Assembly: GCA_947472735.1 (NCBI GenBank)
Contig: CANJBY010000001.1
Span: 62,001-126,000, forward strand
DNA from: Sphingomonadaceae bacterium
GTDB taxonomy: Bacteria; Pseudomonadota; Alphaproteobacteria; Sphingomonadales; Sphingomonadaceae
Direction of reading: 5' to 3'
DNA: 64,000 nt
Part shown: positions 30,804-40,665 of the stretch, in pieces
Layout: each line of letters opens with the position of its first letter
How positions within the stretch are numbered: the first letter of the stretch is position 1
Notes under the pieces: model-generated
What the model was told of the DNA's origin: nothing
Database searches by the model: none
What the model saw: only the letters and a program-made list of their open reading frames with translations
Made by a program: the position numbers and the translations under genes

Positions 30804-32105
30804 ATGGCCTACCTTCCCTCTGTCGCCGGCGGAACCGCGCAGTTGCCGCAAAAGCGGCTCCTTCTGCTATTTCTCGTGACGATGGTTTCGGCCGCCGGCA
30901 ACACTGCCATGCAGTCCGTCATGCCGACGATCGGCGCCAACCTGAAGATCGACGACGTGTGGATCACGCTGGCCTTCTGCTGGTCGGCCACACTGTGGAT
31001 GATCTGCGCCCCGCTTTGGGCGCGCCGCTCCGACAGGCGCGGGCGCAAAGCGATGATGGCGATCGGGTTGGCCGGCTTCGTCGTCAGCTTCTCGCTGTGC
31101 GGGCTGGTGCTGTGGATGGGCCTTTCGGGATGGATCGGCGGGATGACGACGATCGTGCTGTTCGGCATCGCCCGCGGCCTGTTTGGCGGTTTCGCCTCGG
31201 CCGCGCCCCCGGCAGTGCAGGCCTATGTGGCCAGCCGTACCGCGCCGGACGAGCGCACCCAGGCCCTCGCGCTGGTTACCTCCAGCTTCGGTCTCGGCAC
31301 GGTGATCGGCCCGGCCTTGGCGCCGCTGATGGTGGTGCCCGGGCTGGGGCTGACCGGTCCCTTCGCCGCTTTCTCCCTGTGCGGTCTGGCCATCCTCATC
31401 GCCTTGCGCATCGGATTGCCGAACGACGACCCCGCATTCGCCGCCCGGGCCCGCTCCACTGCCTCGCCGTTTGGCGAAGGCGCGGTACCCGAAGCCTCGA
31501 TCATCGACGAACCGGACGAGCCACCGCCGCGCGTCACCTGGTTCGATCGGCGACTGCGCCCGTGGATTATCATTGGCATGACCGGCGGCCAGGGTCAGGC
31601 GGCGCTGATGGGCATGGCGGGCTTCATGGTGCTCGATCGACTCGGGCTGCGCGGACACCCCGAAGCGGGCGCGAGTGCGATCGCGCTGGTGCTGATGAGC
31701 GGCGCCCTGGCCACCCTGCTGGCGCAGTGGGGCCTGATCCCCCTGCTCCGCCTCGGCCCCCGGACCTCGTGCCTGGTCGGCATGGTCATGGCGATTCTCG
31801 GCACGGCGATATTTGCGCTGGCAGGCACGCAGCACGGCATCGCGCTTGGTTATGCGGTAGTTTCGCTGGGTTTCGGCCTGTTCCGGCCCGGCGTGGCCGC
31901 CGGGACCTCGCTCGCGGTATCGCGGCACGAACAGGGTGAAGCCGCCGGCATTACCGCCTCGATCAGCGGCGCCGCATTCATCGTAGCTCCCGCCTTCGGG
32001 GTATGGCTTTACAACCACTCCGCCCCGGCCTTGTTCGGTCTCGTCGAACTTGCCTGTGTCGCCGTCTTCCTGATCTGCCTGCTGCGAATAGCGCCGGACG
32101 ACTGA
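30804..32105 (+). CDS. MFS transporter
   Basis: 433 aa; 12-TM pattern, WARRSDRRGRKAMMAIG loop. Confidence 0.93.
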   Translation: MAYLPSVAGGTAQLPQKRLLLLFLVTMVSAAGNTAMQSVMPTIGANLKIDDVWITLAFCWSATLWMICAPLWARRSDRRGRKAMMAIGLAGFVVSFSLCGLVLWMGLSGWIGGMTTIVLFGIARGLFGGFASAAPPAVQAYVASRTAPDERTQALALVTSSFGLGTVIGPALAPLMVVPGLGLTGPFAAFSLCGLAILIALRIGLPNDDPAFAARARSTASPFGEGAVPEASIIDEPDEPPPRVTWFDRRLRPWIIIGMTGGQGQAALMGMAGFMVLDRLGLRGHPEAGASAIALVLMSGALATLLAQWGLIPLLRLGPRTSCLVGMVMAILGTAIFALAGTQHGIALGYAVVSLGFGLFRPGVAAGTSLAVSRHEQGEAAGITASISGAAFIVAPAFGVWLYNHSAPALFGLVELACVAVFLICLLRIAPDD

Positions 32106-32999
32106 TCAGCCGCGGCCTCTCGCTTGCCGGTAAGTTCCGAGGATGCGCAGGTCCTTGCAGTGGAAGGCCAGTTCCTCGATCGCCCGGTCGATAGCGGGAT
32201 CGCCGGGCGCCCCAACGATGTCGCAGAAAAACATCGTCGCCGAGAAGCTCGCACCCTTCTGGTAGCTCTCCAGCTTGGTCATGTTGACGCCGTTGGTGGC
32301 GAAGCCGCCCAGCGCCTTGTAGAGCGCAGCGGGGATGTTCTTCACCTCGAAGACGAAAGTAGTCATCGCCACGTCACCAGCCAGCGATGCTGGGTCGAGC
32401 GGCTGGCGCGCCAGAATGACGAAACGCGTCATGTTGTCGGGCGCATCCTCGACGTTGTCCTCGATCACCTTGAGTGCATAGAGCTCTGCCGCGATCTTCG
32501 GGGCAATGGCGCAAGCATGCGGATCGCCCATCTCCGCCACGAACGCCGCTGCTCCGGCTGTATCCGCATAAGCCATCGGCACGATACCTCGCTCACGCAG
32601 GAAATGGCGCGACTGACCGAGAGCCTGCGGGTGCGAGTAGGCAGCGGTAAACGGACCGTCGCCCAGCGCCATCAGGCTATGATGGATCGGGAGAAAATGC
32701 TCACCGACAATCGACAGCCCGCTTTCGGGGAGCAGGAAATGAATGTCCGCCACGCGGCCGTGCTGCGAATTCTCGATCGGAATGATCGCCAGGTCGGCCC
32801 GGCCGTCTCGCACGGCATCAAGCGCATCCTCGAAACTGAAGCAGGGGAGCGGCAGGCAGTCCGGCGAATATTCGAGTGCGGCGCGGTGCGAATTGCATCC
32901 CGGAGCCCCCTGAAAAGCGATGGCGCGCGTCGGATCAGCGGCCGCGGCGGCGGCCATTGTCTCGACCATGGCGAGTGCGGGAGCAGGGTAGCTATGCAT
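32106..32999 (-). CDS. pheA: Prephenate dehydratase
   Basis: IAFQGAPGCNSHRAA...IIPIENSQHGRVADIHFLL...TRFVILAR; ACT domain with ESYQKGASF. Confidence 0.95.
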   Translation of the reverse strand: MHSYPAPALAMVETMAAAAAADPTRAIAFQGAPGCNSHRAALEYSPDCLPLPCFSFEDALDAVRDGRADLAIIPIENSQHGRVADIHFLLPESGLSIVGEHFLPIHHSLMALGDGPFTAAYSHPQALGQSRHFLRERGIVPMAYADTAGAAAFVAEMGDPHACAIAPKIAAELYALKVIEDNVEDAPDNMTRFVILARQPLDPASLAGDVAMTTFVFEVKNIPAALYKALGGFATNGVNMTKLESYQKGASFSATMFFCDIVGAPGDPAIDRAIEELAFHCKDLRILGTYRQARGRG

Positions 33000-33115
33000 A
33001 TTGGCCCCGGCGCTTAGGGATATTGGCGAAATCCCGCAATGGCCCTTGCACTTGGCGATGGGCCTGACTAGAGCGGCGCGCAATCGCCACAGGACCATCC
33101 CACGGGGCATTTTCG

Positions 33116-33712
33116 ATGGAAGACCGCTTCAATACAACCGCCGGCTGGGTACTTTTTGCCGGCATCGTCGCTTTGGGGCTGTCGAGCCTGAGCGCGCGCC
33201 ATTTCGGTGCCGACAAGAACGAACGCCCCGACATCATGGGCTATGCAATCGCCGGCGTCGAAGCCGAAGGTGACGAAGGGGCGAAGGAAGTTCCGATCGA
33301 AACCCTGCTCGCCACCGCCGATCCGGCCAAGGGCGAAGCCACCTTCAAGAAGTGCGCCTCGTGCCACACGATCAACGCGGGCGGTGCCAACGGCATCGGC
33401 CCCAACCTCAATGGCATCGTCGGCAAGCCGATCGGCAAGCACGCTGCCGGCTTTGCTTACTCGCCTGATCTCGCCGGTCACGGCGGCAACTGGGACTGGG
33501 CCAGCCTCAACCTCTGGCTGGAGGGTCCGAAGAAGTTCGTGCCCGGCACCAAGATGAGCTTCGCCGGGCTGGCTGACGGGGTCGAGCGGGCAAACTTGAT
33601 CGCCTATCTCAACACCCAGGGTTCGAATTTGCCGCTCCCGGCCGCCCCGGCAGCTGATGCCGCTCCGGCCGAAGGCGCAGCACCTGCCGCTGCGGAGCCG
33701 GCCAAGAAGTAG
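33116..33712 (+). CDS. Membrane-anchored cytochrome c (CycM-type)
   Basis: KKCASCHTINAGGANGIGPNLNGIVGKP; single N-terminal TM. Confidence 0.93.
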   Translation: MEDRFNTTAGWVLFAGIVALGLSSLSARHFGADKNERPDIMGYAIAGVEAEGDEGAKEVPIETLLATADPAKGEATFKKCASCHTINAGGANGIGPNLNGIVGKPIGKHAAGFAYSPDLAGHGGNWDWASLNLWLEGPKKFVPGTKMSFAGLADGVERANLIAYLNTQGSNLPLPAAPAADAAPAEGAAPAAAEPAKK

Positions 33713-33737
33713 GACTGTTCAAGCCAGTCACGCGAAT

Positions 33738-33765
33738 GGGCGGGAGCGCAAGCTTCCGCCCTTTT
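33738..33765 (+). terminator. Rho-independent terminator of cytochrome c gene
   Basis: GGGCGGGAGC-GCAA-GCTTCCGCCC-TTTT. Confidence 0.85.
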
Positions 33766-33769
33766 CGTA

Positions 33770-34432
33770 TCAGCGCCCCTTGAACCCCTGAGCGATCACA
33801 TACCATTCGGATGAGTCCTTGCGACTCGAGGGCGGCTTGGCGTGCTTGACCGTCTGGAAATTGCGCTTCAGCAGCGCGAGCAACGTTTGATCGGTGCCGC
33901 CAGCAAAAACCTTCGCCACGAACCCGCCGCCCGGCTCCAGCGTCTGGATCGCGAAATCGACGGCCGCTTCGACCAGGCCCATCGTGCGCAAGTGATCGGT
34001 CTGCTTGTGACCGACGGTGTTCGCAGCCATGTCGGATATCACCAGGTCCGGGGCGCCGCCAAGGCTCGCCAACAGCGCTTCAGGCGCTTCGTCGGCCATG
34101 AAGTCCATCTGCAGGATATCAACCCCTTCGATCGCATCCGTCGGCAGGAGATCGATCCCGACGATGCGGGCCTGCGGATTGACCTTGCGAATCACTTGGC
34201 TCCACCCACCCGGAGCGATGCCCAGATCGACTACCCGGTTGGCGCTGCGGATCAGACCGAACTTCTCGTCAAGCTCGATCAGCTTGAAGGCGGCACGGCT
34301 GCGCCAGCCGGCAGCCTTGGCCTGCTTGACGTAGGGATCGTTGAGCTGGCGCGTAAGCCAGCGCGTGGAGCTTTGGGTGCGGTTCTTGGCGGTCTTGAGC
34401 CGCTCGCCCGGATCTCGTCCTGATCGACTCAT
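33770..34432 (-). CDS. rlmE: 23S rRNA (uridine-2'-O)-methyltransferase RlmE
   Basis: STRWLTRQLNDPYVKQAKAAGWRSRAAFKLIELDEKFGL...VVDLGIAPGGWSQV. Confidence 0.95.
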   Translation of the reverse strand: MSRSGRDPGERLKTAKNRTQSSTRWLTRQLNDPYVKQAKAAGWRSRAAFKLIELDEKFGLIRSANRVVDLGIAPGGWSQVIRKVNPQARIVGIDLLPTDAIEGVDILQMDFMADEAPEALLASLGGAPDLVISDMAANTVGHKQTDHLRTMGLVEAAVDFAIQTLEPGGGFVAKVFAGGTDQTLLALLKRNFQTVKHAKPPSSRKDSSEWYVIAQGFKGR

Positions 34433-35658
34433 GCGCAATCCTTCCCGCGCTGGCGCAAGGCCTGGCGGGTGCGCTCACCGAGGCTGGCTGACGTCATCAT
34501 GCTGCGCAGGATACCTTCACGGATGCCGCGATCAGCCACCCCAAGCCGCTCAGCCGGCCACAGGTCGAGAATCGCTTCGAGAATCGCACAGCCCGCCACC
34601 ACCAGATCGGCGCGCTCACGCCCGATGCAGGGCAGTTCGCGCCGCTCGGCCGGAGACATGCCGGAAAGCTTCGAACTTATGTCACGCATCGCCTGCGCTG
34701 GTACGTTGAGCCCGTCGACCGCCCGGCGATCGTACTGCGGCAGATCAAGGTGCACGCTGGCAAGGGTCGTTACCGTGCCGCTGGTGCCCAGCAGGCGCGG
34801 GCCGCCCTGCCCGCCCGGCAAAGTTTGACGCACCCGCGCTGCACGCTCGGCGAAGTCGGCGAAGCTATCCGATACCATCCGGCGCATCGTGGCATAGCGT
34901 TCCAGCCGGGCCTCGCGGCTGTCGCCCTCCGGAACACAGCTTTCGGTGAGCGAAACGACGCCCCACGGCACGCTTTTCCAGTCGAGGATGCGCGGTACGG
35001 TCGGGCCGCTTTCAATCAGCACCAGCTCGGTCGAGCCCCCACCGATGTCGAAGATCATCGCCGGGCCAAGGCCGGGTTCGAGCAGGATATGGCAGCCCAG
35101 CACCGCCAGCCGCGCCTCTTCCTGCGCGCTGATTATGTCGAGCGCGATTCCCGTCTCGTGGCGCACTCGCTCGATGAATTCGGCGCCATTGGTTGCCCGG
35201 CGGCAGGCTTCGGTAGCAACCGAGCGGGCAAGGTGCACGTTGCGGCGGCGCAGCTTGTCGGCACAGACCTTGAGCGCGCCAACGGCACGGTCCATCGCCT
35301 CCTCGCTCAGCCGGCCGGTCTGGGCAAGCCCCTCGCCGAGTCGAACGACCCGGCTGAAAGCGTCCACCACCACGAAATTTTCACCGGCGGGACGGGCGAT
35401 CAACAGCCGGCAGTTGTTGGTCCCGAGATCTATCGCCGCATAGGACAGTTTGTGCTGCGCAGCGCCGTGCCAGTCACTCTCGCCGCGCAGCCGCGCGATC
35501 TGTTGCCGGGCCCCAGGGTCTTCCCCTGGGCTACCGGGCGTTGGCGCATCGGGCAACAGGGGTGGCGCGTCGTCGCGGGCAGTGCTTGCCGCGGATTGCG
35601 CCTCGTCCCTTTCGCTCCGAACCTCCTGGCGCCAGCCCGGCGGAATATCGTCCGCCAT
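34429..35658 (-). CDS. Ppx/GppA family phosphatase
   Basis: YAAIDLGTNNCRLLIARP; FDIGGGSTELVLI; 4-bp overlap with rlmE. Confidence 0.95.
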   Translation of the reverse strand: MADDIPPGWRQEVRSERDEAQSAASTARDDAPPLLPDAPTPGSPGEDPGARQQIARLRGESDWHGAAQHKLSYAAIDLGTNNCRLLIARPAGENFVVVDAFSRVVRLGEGLAQTGRLSEEAMDRAVGALKVCADKLRRRNVHLARSVATEACRRATNGAEFIERVRHETGIALDIISAQEEARLAVLGCHILLEPGLGPAMIFDIGGGSTELVLIESGPTVPRILDWKSVPWGVVSLTESCVPEGDSREARLERYATMRRMVSDSFADFAERAARVRQTLPGGQGGPRLLGTSGTVTTLASVHLDLPQYDRRAVDGLNVPAQAMRDISSKLSGMSPAERRELPCIGRERADLVVAGCAILEAILDLWPAERLGVADRGIREGILRSMMTSASLGERTRQALRQRGKDCA

Positions 35659-35751
35659 GTCATTGCACTCAAAAATCGTTATCCCGTCGAACGCGGCGGG
35701 TACCTGGCGTCCATGCTAGCGGTGAAGCGTCCCGGGAGCAAGCCAAGCGTC

Positions 35752-35780
35752 TTGACGGACCGCCGCCCCCGCCCTAGAGG
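35752..35780 (+). promoter_or_regulatory. Putative tRNA-Gln promoter TTGACG-17-TAGAGG
   Basis: -35 at 35752-35757, 17-bp spacer, -10 at 35775-35780, 11 bp before the tRNA. Confidence 0.6.
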
Positions 35781-35791
35781 CACGCGCCTGT

Positions 35792-35865
35792 TGCCCGATC
35801 GTCTAATGGTAAGACTACGGACTCTGACTCCGTCAATCGAGGTTCGAATCCTCGTCGGGCATCCA
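35792..35865 (+). tRNA. tRNA-Gln (anticodon CTG), CCA encoded
   Basis: TGCCCGA/TCGGGCA acceptor, ACGGA-CTCTGAC-TCCGT anticodon arm, GAGGTTCGAATCCTC T-arm, CCA. Confidence 0.95.
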
Positions 35866-36132
35866 GCACCTTCCCGCCAATGGTCATCAAACTGTCGCGG
35901 GCGCGTGCCATTGCACGGGCATGGACAAGCAAACGGCAACGCCCCGCTTCGACTGGACCCGCTGGCTGGCCAGCATCCCTGGCATCCCTTCCGATTGGGG
36001 TCAGACGCAGGCCCTGCATTCCTTGGCCCGAGGGACGCCAGCACAGCACCATACGGCGCAGCCACTCGCAGCCTGACCACGCACCCGCGCATCGGCCTTT
36101 GACAGCAGGCCGGCGAGGGGCGAGGATAGGGC

Positions 36133-37005
36133 ATGACTGAAGAAGAAGAAAAGCGGCTGCACAAGCGCCGTTTCTACAAGGCCGAGCAGGAAGCCGGCTT
36201 CGTCGAGGCCCACCACACCGCTACGCCGCAGACGCTCAGCCCATCGTATCTGCTGGCCTTTCGCGATACCGACTTCCTCCTGCGCGAGGAACTGCGCCCG
36301 GTGCGCTTCCAGCTTGAGCTGCTCAAACCGGAGATGCTGCTCGACGAGGCCGGAATCGGATCGACCCTGGTGTGCTACGGCTCTGCCCGCATTCCCGCGC
36401 CCGATCAGGTCGAGGAACGGCTCGCCGCGGCGACAACGCCGCAGGAGCGCGCAGTGGCAGAGCGGCTGGCAGCCAATGCGAAGTATTATGAAGCCGCTCG
36501 CGGCCTTGCCCGGATTGCCAGTGAGTGCGCCATCGTAGAAAAAGGAATGCGCCAGTTCGTGGTCTGCTCGGGCGGCGGGCCCTCGATCATGGAGGCTGCC
36601 AATCGCGGCGCGACGGAGGCCGGCGCGGAGACGATCGGGCTCAACATCGTGCTGCCGCACGAGCAGGCGCCAAACCTCTACGTCACCCCAAGCCTCGCGT
36701 TCCAGTTCCACTACTTCGCGTTGAGGAAGATGCACTTCCTGCTGCGGGCCAAGGCCGTGGCAGTGTTTCCAGGCGGCTTCGGCACGTTCGACGAGTTCTT
36801 CGAGCTGCTCTGTCTGATCCAGACCGGCAAGATGCGCCCGATCCCGATCCTGCTCTACGGCAAGGAGTTCTGGACCCGCGTCGTCAATTTCGAAGCCCTG
36901 GCCGAGGAAGGTGTAATCAACCCTGACGACCTGAAGTTGTTCACCTGGGTTGAGACAGCGGAAGACGGCTGGGACGTGATCCGGAAGTTCTACGAACTCG
37001 ACTGA
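36133..37005 (+). CDS. LOG/TIGR00730 Rossmann-fold protein
   Basis: CSGGGPSIMEAANRGATEAGAETIGLNIVLPHEQ; PGGFGTFDEFFE. Confidence 0.95.
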   Translation: MTEEEEKRLHKRRFYKAEQEAGFVEAHHTATPQTLSPSYLLAFRDTDFLLREELRPVRFQLELLKPEMLLDEAGIGSTLVCYGSARIPAPDQVEERLAAATTPQERAVAERLAANAKYYEAARGLARIASECAIVEKGMRQFVVCSGGGPSIMEAANRGATEAGAETIGLNIVLPHEQAPNLYVTPSLAFQFHYFALRKMHFLLRAKAVAVFPGGFGTFDEFFELLCLIQTGKMRPIPILLYGKEFWTRVVNFEALAEEGVINPDDLKLFTWVETAEDGWDVIRKFYELD

Positions 37006-37749
37006 TCAGCGGACCGCCTGATGGCCCATCGGGCCGTGGCCGGCACCAAAGCCGGGAGCGGCGAGCAAAGCGGCGCGGACAAACTCGCGGGCCACTCCGA
37101 TCGCTTCTGGCAAGGGCATGCCTCTAGCCAGCCCGGTGGCGATGGCGCTGGCAAGGGTGCAGCCGGTGCCATGAGTATGGCGGGTGGCGATACGCGCCCC
37201 TTCCCAGCGCGCCACTTCACCTGTGACCATGATCAACCGGTCAAGGATCGTGTCGCCCAAACCGTGACCGCCCTTGACCAGCACCGCCGCTGTCTTTGCC
37301 AGCACCGCATCAATGCCGCCGAGGGCTTCAAGTTCAGGCAGGTTTGGCGTCACCACGGTGGCTCGCGCCATCAGGCGGTCAAAAGCGGCGATAGTCTCCG
37401 CATCGGCCAGCACCGAACCGCTGGTCGCGACCATGACCGGATCGAACACCACCGGCACGGTCACGGACTCCAGCAAGTCAGCGACGCGATGTGCGATCGC
37501 TGCCGAGCCAAGCATGCCGATCTTCACCGCATCCACGCCGATGTCCTCGATGCAGGCCCGCGCCTGCGCCTCGACCATGTCAGGCGTCAGCACCTCAACG
37601 GAACGCACTCCCAGGGTGTTCTGGGCAGTGATCGCGGTAATCGCGGTCATGGCATGGCCGCCAAGCATGGTGGCTGTCTTGATATCGGCCTGAATCCCGG
37701 CCCCCCCGCCCGAATCCGAGCCGGCAATGATGAGGATCCGCGGCGTCAT
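37006..37749 (-). CDS. thiD: Bifunctional hydroxymethylpyrimidine kinase/phosphomethylpyrimidine kinase
   Basis: RILIIAGSDSGGGAGIQADIKTATMLGGHAMTAITAITAQNT; HTHGTGCTLASAIA. Confidence 0.95.
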   Translation of the reverse strand: MTPRILIIAGSDSGGGAGIQADIKTATMLGGHAMTAITAITAQNTLGVRSVEVLTPDMVEAQARACIEDIGVDAVKIGMLGSAAIAHRVADLLESVTVPVVFDPVMVATSGSVLADAETIAAFDRLMARATVVTPNLPELEALGGIDAVLAKTAAVLVKGGHGLGDTILDRLIMVTGEVARWEGARIATRHTHGTGCTLASAIATGLARGMPLPEAIGVAREFVRAALLAAPGFGAGHGPMGHQAVR

Positions 37750-37758
37750 GTCAGCAGC

Positions 37759-37983
37759 TCACCCCTTGAACTTCCGCTCCGTCGACGGCGGATGCTTCGC
37801 ATGGTGCTGCGCTGCCCGGGTCGGCCGATCCATCAGCTCACCTTTGCAGTTGGGGCAACGGTCATCCAATGCATCGGCGCATTCCGCGCAGAAGGTGCAT
37901 TCGAAGCTGCAGATGAAGGCGCCGGGATCCTCGGCGGGAAGGTCCGAGCCGCAGCGTTCGCAATCGGGGCGCATCTCGAGCAT
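37759..37983 (-). CDS. DUF1272 Cys-rich protein
   Basis: [54 protein letters not shown]. Confidence 0.9.
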   Translation of the reverse strand: MLEMRPDCERCGSDLPAEDPGAFICSFECTFCAECADALDDRCPNCKGELMDRPTRAAQHHAKHPPSTERKFKG

Positions 37984-39323
37984 CAGGCGGCAGCCTCCTT
38001 CACTGCAGCGCAGATCGCATCAACCACCTGCTCGACCTCGGCGGCGTCGTCGCCCTCGGCCATGACCCGGATCACCGGTTCGGTACCCGAGGGACGGATC
38101 ACCAGCCGTCCCTTCCCGGCAAGCTGCGCCTCTGCATCGGCGATTACTGTTTTGACGCGCAGATCATCGAGCGGCTTGCCACCCGAAAATCGCACGTTCT
38201 TTAGCAGCTGGGGAACCTTGTCGAACAGATGCAGCATTTCGCTCGCCCGCTTGCCCGACTGGACCAGCGCCGCCAGCACCTGAAGGCCCGCAATCGTGCC
38301 GTCGCCGGTCGTGGCGTGATCCAGCAGGATCATGTGGCCGGACTGTTCGCCTCCGACATTATAGCCGCCTGCCTTCATCGCCTCGAGCACATGACGGTCA
38401 CCCACCTTGGTCCGCAAAAGGTTCAGGCCTTGCCCCTGGAGGAACCGCTCAAGCCCGAGGTTGGACATGACAGTCGCCACCACGCCGCCGCCTTTCAGCG
38501 CCCCGCGCGCCGCCAGCTGGGTTCCGATCAGCGCCATGATCTGGTCACCGTCCACCGTCTGGCCCTTCTCGTCGATCACGATGAGCCGATCGGCGTCGCC
38601 ATCGAGCGCGATGCCGATGTCCGCGCCGCTGGCGACTACGCTCTCCTTGAGCAGCTCGACATGGGTCGAGCCGCATTTGTCATTGATGTTCTTTCCGTTG
38701 GGGTTGACCCCGATGGCGATGACCTCGGCCCCGAGTTCCCAGATCGCGGAGGGAGCGACCTGGTAAGCGGCGCCATTCGCGCAATCGACCACGATTTTCA
38801 GTCCATCGAGACGGACATTGTCGGGCAGAGAAGCCTTGACCGCGTGGATATAGCGGCCCCGGGCATCGTCGATCCGGCGGGCGCGACCGATATCTGGCGA
38901 AGGGGCGAGCGGCTGGTCCTCGCCCAGCATTGCCTCGATCGCCAGTTCGTCCTCGTCCGAAAGCTTGAAGCCATCGGGGCCGAACAGCTTGATGCCATTG
39001 TCCTCGTAAGGGTTGTGGCTAGCCGAGATCATTACGCCCACGTCGGCCCGTAGTTCGCGGGTGAGAAGCGCGACACCGGGTGTGGGCATCGGTCCGAGCA
39101 GGATCACGTCCATGCCGACGCTGGTGAAGCCCGCCACAAGGGCATTTTCAAGCATATAGCCCGACAGCCGGGTGTCCTTGCCGATCACCGCCCGGTGCCG
39201 ATGCGCCCCGCGCAGGAAACGGCGTCCGGCGGCCTGGCCCACCTTCATCGCCATCGCAGCGGTCATCGCGCCCGCGTTGGTCTTTCCCCTGATGCCGTCG
39301 GTGCCAAAATATTGCCGTGTCAT
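37983..39323 (-). CDS. glmM: Phosphoglucosamine mutase
   Basis: [51 protein letters not shown]-like C-terminus. Confidence 0.97.
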   Translation of the reverse strand: MTRQYFGTDGIRGKTNAGAMTAAMAMKVGQAAGRRFLRGAHRHRAVIGKDTRLSGYMLENALVAGFTSVGMDVILLGPMPTPGVALLTRELRADVGVMISASHNPYEDNGIKLFGPDGFKLSDEDELAIEAMLGEDQPLAPSPDIGRARRIDDARGRYIHAVKASLPDNVRLDGLKIVVDCANGAAYQVAPSAIWELGAEVIAIGVNPNGKNINDKCGSTHVELLKESVVASGADIGIALDGDADRLIVIDEKGQTVDGDQIMALIGTQLAARGALKGGGVVATVMSNLGLERFLQGQGLNLLRTKVGDRHVLEAMKAGGYNVGGEQSGHMILLDHATTGDGTIAGLQVLAALVQSGKRASEMLHLFDKVPQLLKNVRFSGGKPLDDLRVKTVIADAEAQLAGKGRLVIRPSGTEPVIRVMAEGDDAAEVEQVVDAICAAVKEAAA

Positions 39324-39414
39324 ACGTGTCCCGGGCCTGCAGATCGCTTGTCAAATTGCCATGTAGCGGGAGATGGTTAAAGTCGCGAGACGGAATGACA
39401 ATGCCGGAGCGTGC

Positions 39415-40665
39415 ATGGCCGAGAAATCCGATCCCACCGCGATGATGCCGGATATCCGCGTGCCGGCTGGCTGGACCATGGCGGGGCTGGTCGGCGGCCT
39501 AGCGCTGGGACTGGCCGTGGCAGACCAGACCTCGCTCGTTCCGCTACTCGGTGTGGCAGAAGCGGTCGGCAGCCTGTGGCTGCGCGCGCTGCAGATGACG
39601 ATCGTGCCGCTGGTGGTGGCACTGCTGGTCACGGGCGTGATGCAGACCGTGGCAGCGGCCCGGGCCGGAGCACTTGCTCGCCGAACGCTCGGGATGTTCC
39701 TGGCAATCCTGTTTCTCGGCGCGGTCATGGCCGCACTGGTCATGCCGGCCCTGCTGGCCGCCTTTCCAATTCCCGAACAAGCGGCTGGTTCACTGGCAAC
39801 CGGGCCGACGGATGCGGGGCCGGTGCCGGGCATCGCCGAGTTCATCGCCTCGCTGGTGCCGACCAACATCGTGTCGGCGGCGGCCAATGACGCCATGCTG
39901 CCCCTGATCGTGTTCTTCTCGCTCTTCGCGCTGGCCGCGACGCGCTTGCCGGAACGCGCGAGGGAATTGCTTTCTCGCCTGTTCGAGGCACTTTCCGGTG
40001 CGCTGATGGTGATGATCGGCTGGGTGCTGGCAGCGGCGCCGATCGGAGTTTTCGCGCTGGCGCTGGGGATCGCCGCCAAAAGCGGGACGGCGGCGATAGG
40101 CACATTGGCGCACTACATCGTGCTGGTGACGCTGGTCGGGACGGTGGTGATGCTCGGCGGGGTCCTCATCGCGCTGTTCGTGGCCCGGATTCGCCCCTCA
40201 GCGTTCGGAAAGGCAATGATGCCGGTGATGGCGGTGGCGATCTCGACCCAGTCCTCGCTGGCCAGCCTTCCCGCGATGCTCGCGGCATGCCGCAAGCTCG
40301 AAGTGCGTGAAGCCAACGCCGATTTCGTCCTGCCGCTGGCGGTCGCCCTGTTTCGCGCCACGGGGCCGGCGATGAACCTGGCGGTGGCGATCTACGTCGC
40401 CAAGCTTTCAGGAGTGGCGATTACCCCGGCGGTACTGGCTGCCGGCGTCGCGGTCGCCACGCTGACCACGCTGGGCGCAGTATCGCTGCCCGGGGCGCTG
40501 TCCTTCGTCACCTCGATCGCCCCGATAGCGCTGGCGATGGGTGCCCCGGTCGGCCCGCTCGCCCTGCTGGTGGCGGTGGAGATGCTGCCGGATATCATGC
40601 GCACGCTCGGCAATGTGGTGATGGACGTCGCGGTAGCCGCGACCGTCGACCGCAAGTCGCGCTAG
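39415..40665 (+). CDS. Dicarboxylate/amino acid:cation symporter
   Basis: MAEKSD start; SLVPTNIVSAAANDAMLPLIVF, AISTQSSLASLPAML. Confidence 0.93.
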   Translation: MAEKSDPTAMMPDIRVPAGWTMAGLVGGLALGLAVADQTSLVPLLGVAEAVGSLWLRALQMTIVPLVVALLVTGVMQTVAAARAGALARRTLGMFLAILFLGAVMAALVMPALLAAFPIPEQAAGSLATGPTDAGPVPGIAEFIASLVPTNIVSAAANDAMLPLIVFFSLFALAATRLPERARELLSRLFEALSGALMVMIGWVLAAAPIGVFALALGIAAKSGTAAIGTLAHYIVLVTLVGTVVMLGGVLIALFVARIRPSAFGKAMMPVMAVAISTQSSLASLPAMLAACRKLEVREANADFVLPLAVALFRATGPAMNLAVAIYVAKLSGVAITPAVLAAGVAVATLTTLGAVSLPGALSFVTSIAPIALAMGAPVGPLALLVAVEMLPDIMRTLGNVVMDVAVAATVDRKSR

